NCBI RefSeq assembly: GCF_032362555.1
Contig: NC_083511.1
Location: 62,001 to 126,000 of the forward strand
Direction of reading: 5' to 3'
Length of the DNA: 64,000 nucleotides
From: Amyelois transitella
Taxonomy: Eukaryota > Arthropoda > Insecta > Lepidoptera > Pyralidae
Shown here: piece by piece, positions 37,242 to 47,500 of the stretch
Position numbering within the stretch: the stretch's first letter is position 1
Layout of the letters: every line of letters begins with the position of its first letter
Position numbers and translations under genes: made by a program
Notes under the pieces: generated by a model
What the model saw: the letters and a program-made list of their open reading frames with translations, nothing else
Databases searched by the model: none
What the model was told of the DNA's origin: nothing

Positions 37242-37503
37242 CATACATACATATGGTCACGTCTATATCCCTTGCGGGGTAGACAAAGCCAACAGTCTTG
37301 AAATGACTGAATGGCCACGTTCAGCTATTTGGCTTAACGATAGAATTGAGTTTCAACTAGTGACAGGTTGCTAGCCCATTGCCTAAAAAAGAATCCCAAG
37401 TTTGTAAGCCTATCCCTTAGTCGCCTTTTACGACATCCATGGGAAAGAGATGGAGTGGTCCTACTCTTTTTTTGTATTGGTGCCGGGAGCCACACGGCAA
37501 CTA
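37242..37503 (+). repeat. Full-length family X retroposon
   Basis: A 262-bp element from CATACATACATATGGTCACG to GCCGGGAGCCACACGG, bounded by the target duplication ATTTGATA (37234-37241 and 37504-37511). It is the best reference copy of the family in this window. Confidence 0.75.
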
Positions 37504-38139
37504 ATTTGATATTTTATGTATGTATTTATATTTATAATGTATGTATTCTGTATATATTTTATGCATCTTGTATGTATTTTGTTTGTAATGTATGTATTCT
37601 GCAGTATGCATGTGCAATTGTGCACTTTGTCACATATCGCCAACGTTTGGTCAGCTGGTATACCGAACGGCAAGCGGTAACCAAGGCCGTCCTTTGTACA
37701 ATTTGTTGAGCAATAAAGTTTAAAATAAAAAATAAATATGGAAAAAATTTAATATCTGTAAACCTTTAATTTGGTGGAATCTCTCTCAGTCAAGCGTTTC
37801 AGAGAAAGGATCACTTTAAAATTTTTACAAGAACTCTGACTTGTTCTAATTAAAACAAATGTTTTTATTTGAACTTGAATTCTTAATTTGGGACGACTGC
37901 AGATGATGATAAAGATGGCATGGTACTTTCCACTCGATGTTTAAAAGTAGTCGCCGTAACCGATGTGACTGCTCATAATACAAACGTACTCTCAGTACTT
38001 ATAATTCCTTTTATTGTTTTTTTTAATTAATTGTAGGAAATAAACTGGAACTCGTACATTTTGAGCTGAGAGAGATTAGCTGTCGAATATTTAGCGATTG
38101 TGTTTACATTATTACAGTAAATGTTATGAGTTCGGTGTC

Positions 38140-38200
38140 GCCAACTTCCAGCGCGGCCGCCGCGGCGCTCAGACGGTCGCGTGCTCGTCGGTTTTGCAAA
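38140..38200 (+). promoter_or_regulatory. CpG-rich block upstream of exon 1c
   Basis: AGCGCGGCCGCCGCGGCGCT and the following bases form an isolated GC island about 200-260 nt before exon 1c's ATG. TCAGT initiator-like sites lie downstream, near 38220 and 38268. Confidence 0.35.
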
Positions 38201-38399
38201 TTGTCGACGAAATTAGTATTCAGTGGCTAGTAAATTTTATGCTTTATAAATCCGCATTTCAAAGGTTTCAGTTGTCGAATAAGGTCGTCACTCACAACAG
38301 AGTTTAAACTGTCTAACTTTTGCCTAATAGTGTACTGAACGAGTTGGCAAAAATAGCGTATGGTGTTGGTTTCAAAAAGGTTTAGTTGAAAATAAAGTG

Positions 38400-38596
38400 A
38401 TGGGTGAAGGAAAAGCTGTCAGGGATTCTTGTCAGGGGGGTGGTGTGGACACAGAGCGGGTGATGAGTGAGCTGGGAGCCCGGAGCCGCTTCCACCGCTT
38501 CCAGCTGCTGGTGTACGCGCTGGCGGGCGCGGCGCCCTGGACCGCCGCCCTCTACAGCACCAACTACATTTTCCTGGCTGCTGACGTGCCGTACAG
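38400..38596 (+). CDS. Gene C alternative first exon 1c
   Basis: The ATG at 38400 (a GTG at 38397 was discounted) opens MGEGKAVRDSCQGGGVDTER, then VMSELGARSRFHRF, TM1, and STNYIFLAADVPYR at donor AG|GTTATA. Phase 2, as in 1a and 1b. It is the first exon nearest to shared exon 2 and gives a 551-aa protein. Confidence 0.78.
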
Positions 38597-41500
38597 GTTA
38601 TATTTTACAAATCTTAAGTTGGATGGTAGAAAAGAGGATAGTAAGATAACTCTAACTCAGTCATGAGAAATAAGACTTTTATTAAATTTTGTTGTGTAAT
38701 AATTCATTCGGATTTCTATTGTATCGAAAGATGGTCAGCATTCGAATTGCACATAAACAACGAACAATCAATATGTATATTGCAAACTTATAGGAAATAC
38801 CTACAAAGCTATGAACTGTCATAATATGAGAGCACAAGAAGGAATTAAAGGCATAATAAGGATAATTGCCCTGACCACTAATGCGATGCAATACGTTCAT
38901 TACTTTCAAACGAAACACTAGGGAGACACTTAAATATCGCTAAAGATGTCAATAAAATTATATTTTCGTTTCGTGGACCTTGCATCGTTTTATTGTTACG
39001 CAAATGTCCACCCACACTTGAAGTCGCATATCCATTATCAATTTAACACTTCGTTACTATGTTTGCATTTACTTATTCTTTTTAATGTTTAGAAACAAAG
39101 TACCTGTTGAAACAGCGGGGTGCGACTTGTTTTAGGTTGACATTCAAGTGAATTGTTATCGCTACTTCAAATGTTTAATCAAGCTATTCAATAACAACAA
39201 GCACACAACAGGAGAAACATAACTACTGACGCGACATCTTATTTAAACAATTGGCGCTGAGTAAGAAAAATTATAGATTTATACGAACCTAACGTAAAAA
39301 TGGGACGTCAGAAGATTATATCCAACCATTTTTTATGAGGTATACAAGGTTGAATTCGTCAGTATAGACCTGAGAGATATTAAAATTAAAAGCTACCATG
39401 GAGAAATACAGGATGAAAGAGTTAGACTGGGAGAGCCAAATATAGTGTTGGGAAGAGACTGCTGGAAGAAGATGCAGACCTGAGTGACCAATAAGTTCCC
39501 AAACACGACGTGCTTTTGTGTTGTATGGTCACAAATTATAATTTAAATATAAATCCCATACACTTAACTTCAATACGGAATCCTCAAAGAAAACTCCGAG
39601 CAGTGTTCGCCCTTGGCAAATTTTTATAACATTTTATGACAAAAAAAGACAACAATCCGAACAAAGTAAAAATAAAAAAAGATTAAGATCCTGCTATAAA
39701 TAGTAACTTCGTGCTCCATTATGTGACATCACTGTTATTATACTATTCATTCGTATTTCGCTTTTTTGGTTTGTAAAAAATCTATAGTCGAACTTGGTGG
39801 TCGTCAGTTATACTGATGATACTTAATTACTCCACTGATTACGTGCATTAAATGAGCTGAAAGAAATCGAAGATATTATTAGTTTTTATTCCTACATACT
39901 ACATATAACCACGTCTTTATTCCTCATGGGATAAACAGAAGTAAACATTAGTATCCAAATTATTATATTTATCTCTTCAAGGCGATAGAAAAACAACACC
40001 AACATGTGAGTGGAAATGAGGTTTTAGTTCAACCACTTTTCTGTTTTCTATTATGTTAACATTTGCATTATCTTTCTAGCGCTGGGTGGTGGTGGTGTCA
40101 ATATCTTCTATTGCAGAATTCTGAGAGTTGGGACAATCGTATTCGTCGTAGTAAAGTTATTCGGAAATGCTTGGTTTTCACTGCATGTGGAGAATATACA
40201 TAAGTTCTAGTAACTATTAGACAAGTAGTTTATAAAATTGTTTTGTATTTATTTGCGGCACGTGCCCGCACTGGCACTCGTGCGCAATCGCGGTAAACTA
40301 CGTGTTTCAATTTGAAGCACTTTCGTACATTATTGTACATGTCCTCTTGATTTGCAAGGATAAATGCTTACAGAAACTAATTCTTTAGAAACATTCAATA
40401 AAGCTGTCTGCATCCATTCCAGTTGAGTTTTAACAATTTTCAAATTGATATAGGTATTGTGGTTGCACTAGCAATTTTTCGTATCCTTAATTAAAAATAT
40501 GATTAAAGATTCTCGTATTTACAAGATCTGTGACCGTTAGTCACCTTACATTAGGTACATACTTAGATCTTACTCCTAAATCGACGGGTATAAAGTAATG
40601 GCCCATTCACAGACTAATTTACTTGTACGCACTCACATTGTCTTCCATCCATTGTATAATTAATTGCCTCGGAAGCCACAGTCGTAGATAAGGACATGCT
40701 CTCTTATCTGGATGCAATAACAGGCATAGTTGCATTAAGTGCATCTGCTTTGTTGCACGCGAACTGATTCTGCAGTCATCACGTGGCACGCGTGAAGTCA
40801 CTTCAAGCTGAGTTTAAATTTGAAGCAGGTTTGACGAAATAAGTATGAATTAGCCATATTCGTTTGTAAACTATTTATCGCACTTAAAATGAAATATAAC
40901 AAATTACAAAACAGTCATTGCATTTAGAAGAATATGTTCCGTATTGTATAATGTTTTACGAGGATACTCGTAAAATTTGAAAAAATTCAAATGAGGGCCA
41001 GCATCGTTACTACAAGTATATAAATCTCAAATCATATGAGGATAAGAAGTTCTTGTTATTTGTTTATGTCGGCCTCGTCTAATAAGATCTTTTACTTGTT
41101 TTTTTTTGTCAAATGTACGGAGACACTACTAAACAGCTTTTCTTTTTAATTTAGCACAGAAATAGACTAGACTTTCATAAAAAGTGAAGTAGCACAAAGC
41201 TTTTTTCTTCCTTTGAACTGGAAACCAGATAGAAATTCCCAGGACTTTGCTCGTAAATGTGTAGTAAAACAATCTTGAATCCAACATATTCCATTCCAGA
41301 TGCGTGGTCCCCGAGTGTGAGTTGTCCAACAGCACGGAGTACCACCCCGCCTGGCTGGCCGGCGCGCTGCCCCCCGCCGGCCGCCAGCAGCGCTGCTCGC
41401 GCCGGGAGCCGCTGGGCGCGGCGGCGGGCTGCGGCGCGGGCACCGCCTTCGCGGAGGAGCTGCGGCCGTGTGACCAGTGGCTCTATGCTTCCTGGGATAC

Positions 41501-44500
41501 GATAGTTGCTGAGGTAGGTCAGATTTAACTTTGGTAAAAAAAGGTTAATTTTGAAATAAGTGCCCTGTGGCTCCCGGCACCAATATAAAAAAGAATAGGA
41601 CCACTCCATCTCTTTTCCATGGATGTCGTAAAAGGCGACTAAGGGATATGCTAACAAACTTGGGGTTCTTTTTTAGGCGATGGGCTAGCAACCTGTCTCT
41701 ATTTAAATCTCAATTCTTATCATTTAGCCAAATAGCTGAACGTGGCCATTCAGTCTTATCAAAACTGTTAAGACTGAATGGCCACGGCTCTGTCTACCCC
41801 GCAAGGGATATAGACGTGACCATATGTATGTATGTATTGATAAAACGACGACAGTTCTTACTAAGCAGCTTTCAGCAGACCACTTCCCGCTCCCGCTGGG
41901 AACGTGATGGGTCGGGCGGCTAATTCCACTGCCGCCATTCCAGTTTATTATAAGTTCATAAGTTGTGAAAGTCTTAAAACATTCTAGATCTACAATTTGG
42001 GTGGTCTGAATGTTACTGATGATATGACTGCTCATTATCCAGTGAGAAATTGACAGAAAGGTCACATTTTTGGTCACATTCAACAAAACGTTTGGACTCT
42101 CCAATAATGTGTTACTTGACTTTTCCTACTATTAACTTAATTTGTTTCTTTAATTTATTAGAAAGCTTAAGAAGATCTGTATTAAAAAATCTAAAAATAT
42201 CTTTGTGTTTTCTTCTTAATTCAATCAGACTCAATATAACTTTCATTTCATGCCTTCACGGACAGGTGCTAAAAGGGACAGTGAAATGGTCTAACGACTT
42301 TCATTGATTATACGAGTCACACTGACCAAAGTTCATGCTACAGTAGGAACTTTCCTATAATTATTTACCTTATCGGGTCAACGCCGACATTTCTGGAGCC
42401 GTCATTGTTATTCCCCAGTAAATAGCTTCTTATCGTGGAATAAGTGAAATGCTTATTAGAATTTTTTTTATTATTGTACTTTTAAACATATTTACGATTA
42501 TACAATTTAAGAAGATTATAATTAGATTTTATTTTAATTAGATTTTATTTTAATTTAGTACCTACCAATAGATTTCTTGAAAGTAAGAAATTTTATTCGA
42601 TTAAGAACTCAAAATATATCTTGAACTCCAAAAATGTGCGGTTCAGTGCCCACTAATGAAAGATGCTGTTTCGACCTTGTCACAAAAGGCATTGACTGCC
42701 AATAGAGCGCGGCACGACCTTCGGCACCCAGCTTCATCAATCTACCGCAGAATTACGCATTCCTCCTCGTAAACCTGACCGCCAATTTTAATCTCCTTAC
42801 GCAACTGATAAGAAAACGGTTATAAGTAACGTTACGTCTATGCATTAGTTATTGATTTGTATTTTGTTTGATAAATTATATGATTGCCAAATCTGGAGGA
42901 TAAAATGGGTTAGCAGAGGTCTAAATATTAGTTTTATCAACTCCCACTCCCACTTAGTAACTGATATTATTTTTTTGGTTTATAATTTGGCGCATGCTAC
43001 AATTTTTACACGGTCATTTGGCTACAGTTTTGTACCCATTGTACTTTTATTATTTATATTCATATATTCAATTATTATTTTTCGTATAACCTAAGATAGA
43101 TAAATTTCATAAGCATGTTCTTAGGTATAAGTGTGGAGTACTACACTTTTCAATTGTCGAAGATCAATTTCAAAACCATAACGGTACTTTAGCAAGTCTA
43201 ATCAATTATAGAGATATACATACATCGACTAATAAATATGTAGGCGGAGAAATGACATCGGCCTAGCTTACTAGATTTTGGAAACCCAAGATCAATAAAA
43301 AGAAAAACGTTTTCTATTATGATCTGACCGAGGATCGCAACCCGTAAGCACCGCTACCACTTCGCCAAACAATAGAATAACGCGCTCTGCAACGTACTCC
43401 TACACGTGTTAAAAATGTTTACTGCGAGTCTAGAGATATGTATCTGATGGTTTGCGGAGGTCAGCGCTTACGTGCGAGGTCACATTATGATGTTGCTGGT
43501 TACTTTTTTGTACAGATTGAAGAAAAAACAATAAATAAAAAAATTACAAGCGTAACTAAAACATAAAGACAGGTATTTTTTGAAAAAAATGTTTAAATGG
43601 TTTTTCGTATTTCTTGTTGTTATCGAAGGATATGGAATTAGGACAATACAAGGAAGAGAACTGCATCAAGCTAGTTTCAATTGTCCAAAAGTTCCTGAGC
43701 ACATTCGTCTCAATGGAGGAAACATCTAATTCAGTCGCTAAGTGGCGATGCTTGTCTTTTGCTAAATGGACAATTATAATTAAGCTGATTTTTAATTGGA
43801 ATACAGTAAGGCCGTTGGACTATTATGGGTTTTAAATAGTAAAGCCACCTCTGCATTCAATCCACTGCTAATTTTATATTATGGTGTTGATTTCAATGTG
43901 GCAAGTGTGGCCGAATTCTGATGTCATGTCTGGGATATGACTTATGAAAATAAAAAAATAACAATTATGATTCTTCAATAAACAGTTGGGATTGTATGCT
44001 ATAATGTTATGGTAAATGATGGTGCAGTTGGTTTAATTGTATTGGTCTCGGATGGATGGATCCTCGACATTGTTCCAGTGTCAACAGACGCGCTGTATCA
44101 CTGCGCCGGCGCAACGCATGGCCGCTTCAACTAATAGGACCATACCGAGATATGTAAATGTACAAACTGAGATAGCACTGCATACATAATACTTACTGAA
44201 CATGGTCACAATCACAATGGATAAACTTAATACCCACTTAAATCCTCTTTTAATCTTTGGGATTTATGCAATTACTCTCTGATCACTCTCATAAAGCATT
44301 TGTTAAATCCAGACTTTCATGCACCTGTTTGTTATGCTCTGCAACTGAAAGTGAAACAATGTGATCTGTCAGAGTCGACGTGCTAATACAAAAATTTAAA
44401 TTTTTCAAAACATAGTTTGGAGCAATTGTACAGTATATTCCATATACGGCAGGGCTTTCAAACGAACCTATGTGAATTAGAAATATTTTGGTCTGACTGT

Positions 44501-47500
44501 GATATTCCACCTGTTCCAGTTTAACTTGGCATGTCAAGAGTGGAAGCGCACCCTGGTGGGCACCATCCATAATGTGGGCATGCTGGTCTCGCTGCCCATT
44601 CTTGGATACATATCAGATCGGTAATAATTTCCACTTTTAATCTTATCTTTACGATCATATTAAACTTACGAATTTTTAAATTCGAAATCTAATATATATT
44701 CGAATCGAAATAATTTAGTGCTGTTACAATTTCTGGCATAATAATAGTTTTGTAGGTTGATCAAATACGGATAAGGTTTCCCTGCAAAGGTTGCGGAGGT
44801 AAGATGGGAGCTGCCTCGTGTAAAAAATTTGATGAACGGATCGGATCTGAAAGACGGATAGACAGACGACGTTAAAATCCTTAACACGTTTGTTTCCCTT
44901 CGTGGCAAATGGCTCAAATGTTTGGGTTTAAAAGTGCCTTTAAATTGATCTGACGGCCTCTGTGGCGCAGCAGTAATACGCTTGCCAGTGCATCGGGTAC
45001 GATCCCGGGCAGGGGATGATGAGAAACGTATTTTATTTTGAATTAACAGGACTTGACATGACGCTTAACATATTTTTTTATGAATCTTTCGTTTTCGTTA
45101 GTTGGGGCCGCAAACGCGCGCTGATCCTCAGTTGTACCTTAGTGGGGGCCATCGGGTCGCTGAAGGCGTTCTCCGTCTCGTACGAGATGTACGTCGTCAT
45201 AGAGTTCCTCGAGACCGTCGCCGGGGCCAGCGCCTTCCCCGCCGCCTATATTCTCAGTTAGTATCACTTCTATGTTTATTCACTAAATGTTACTAACTGA
45301 TACCTAAAAGTTAGTTTTATCAATAATTTGAAGGTGATTATTTTAAATATCGGTTAATAGGTTTATTGAATTAAAAAATCATTCAAATTGAACAATCATA
45401 TTCAAGGGGATAAAATGACTGTGAAATATATATTATGTATATTAATGTTCTATTCAAACTGTGTACAACATTTAAACAAACGTTTTGTTTTACAGCAATT
45501 GAACTCTTGGGCCAAGATAAGCGAGTGCTGACGACGGCCTTCCTTGGCATAATGTTGGTATTGGGCGGCCTTAGCTTTGCTCTCCTCGCCAAAACCTTCC
45601 ACTACTGGCGCACATTCATCATAGTTGTCTACCCGCCCTCGTTACTATTCATATCCTACATCTACTTACTGCCTGAGAGTATTCGCTGGTTGCTCTCCAA
45701 AGGCCGGAAAGAAGAAGCGGTTGAGATTATAATGAGGGCAGCAAAGATGAACAACGTCACGTTGTCGGAGGAGACAATGAAGCAACTCACGGAAGAAAAG
45801 CCCAAAGAGACGAAGAAAGAAGAGAAACAAGAGGAGAGTGGTCTGTGGATGCAGGTAAGTTAAAAAACTTGTGGAGATATCACGCTCGTTATAGGCAAGT
45901 TGCTATATATGTGTTTAAAACTCTGCGTGTGTGTTTCTAATACGGCATCATAATGTTTCAAACAGATTAACTTTGTTTGTGCAGGTGCTGCGTTCTCCAA
46001 TCATCATGACACGCCTTGCCATTTGCTCCTGGTGGTGGATTACTTGCACCTTCGTCTTCTACGGTCTCGCCATCAACAGCGTCTCTCTGGCGGGGGACAA
46101 GTACACCAACTACATGTTGGTGGTGAGCGTGGAGGTGGTGGCGGTGGTCACCAACGCGCTGGTGCTGGACCGCGTGGGCAGGAAGCGGACGCTGCTGGTC
46201 GCGTACACTGTTTGTGGGTTGTCCTGTGTCGCTATCGCTTTTGTTCCTAAAAGTAAGCGGACCTTTATTTATCTCTACGTTATTTTGAAATCAATTGTTA
46301 TCCGTATAGCGCAGTATCAGCCATGTAATGGTAAGTATGTAATAATGTAATTGGTTGGTGTTATTACGAGTAGTACGACTGCTTTCTTGTAAAAGAAACG
46401 TTATAGTATTTTGCTGTTCTAAATGCATTTTATTCGTGAATTTTGTGTATTTGCACTGCTTTTTACTGTTTGTTGAAATTTACGCATTCAAGAATTGTTT
46501 TTTGTTTCCTTAATTTTATTAAAAATCATTTAATTTTCAGTCTCTTACCTAATGAACCTGTACCTAATGAAAAATCTGTTACTTTTTATTCCAGGCCTGG
46601 CGTGGCTAGCGACCTTGCTGTACTTGGTGGGCAAGATCGCCATCACGCAGGCCTTCAGCGGCATCTACATGTACACGTCGGAGCTGTTCCCCACGCACGC
46701 GCGCCACTCGCTGCTCGGCTTCTGCTCCATGGTGGGCAGGATTGGCTCCATCGTGGCTCCGCAGATGCCGCTATTGGTAAGAATTATGTTGTAACAATGG
46801 CAAGAAATAGAACTATATATAGAAAAGTCTCTGCCCTTCAGTTTTGAAATTAGATATGTAAATTTTAAGCAGTTTTTAAATTTTTTACGAAGGATAATAA
46901 AATAAAATAAAATATAAAATCTGCGCGATAAAATCTGGATAATTTTTTTTGCAATAATCTTTTTATACGGAAATCAATTATTCACAAATTGCCCTCGGAT
47001 CACACCGGTCAATATGTTACCTTTGAGAAAGAGTCCTTAAACAATTTAAATAATGATAAAATTATGTGTAGACCTCTTTCTTCCAAAAACATAAGAAAAT
47101 TTAAAATAAACATTGCAAATCAATTAAATACTTTAACATATTCTGGAAATAATCCTAATGAACATTATAACAATTTATTTAATATGATTTCTGCTGAATA
47201 CTCAAAAAGGTTCAAGCAGAAACAAGTCAATATTCGTAATAGATTACAGTTCAGTGAATGGGCTACATTAGGTATTCACAAGAGTAGGAATAAGTTATAT
47301 GACTTATATGCCCAGAAACAATACAATTTTGACCCCAGTTTTGTAGAATATGTCAAAAATTATTCAAAATTATTTAAAAAAGTTTGCAGGCAAGCCAAGT
47401 CTTTTCACATAAGTAGTAAAATAAACAACGCACCAAATAAAATTAAAGAAACATGGAACATTATTAATAAAGAATCTGGCAAAATCAAAGATAGAGACAG

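Noticed and set aside
37461..37673. Tyr/Ile/Asn-rich minus frame near 37.5 kb
   Set aside because: Low-complexity translation of TATGTATTTTGTATG-like repeats beside a family X element.
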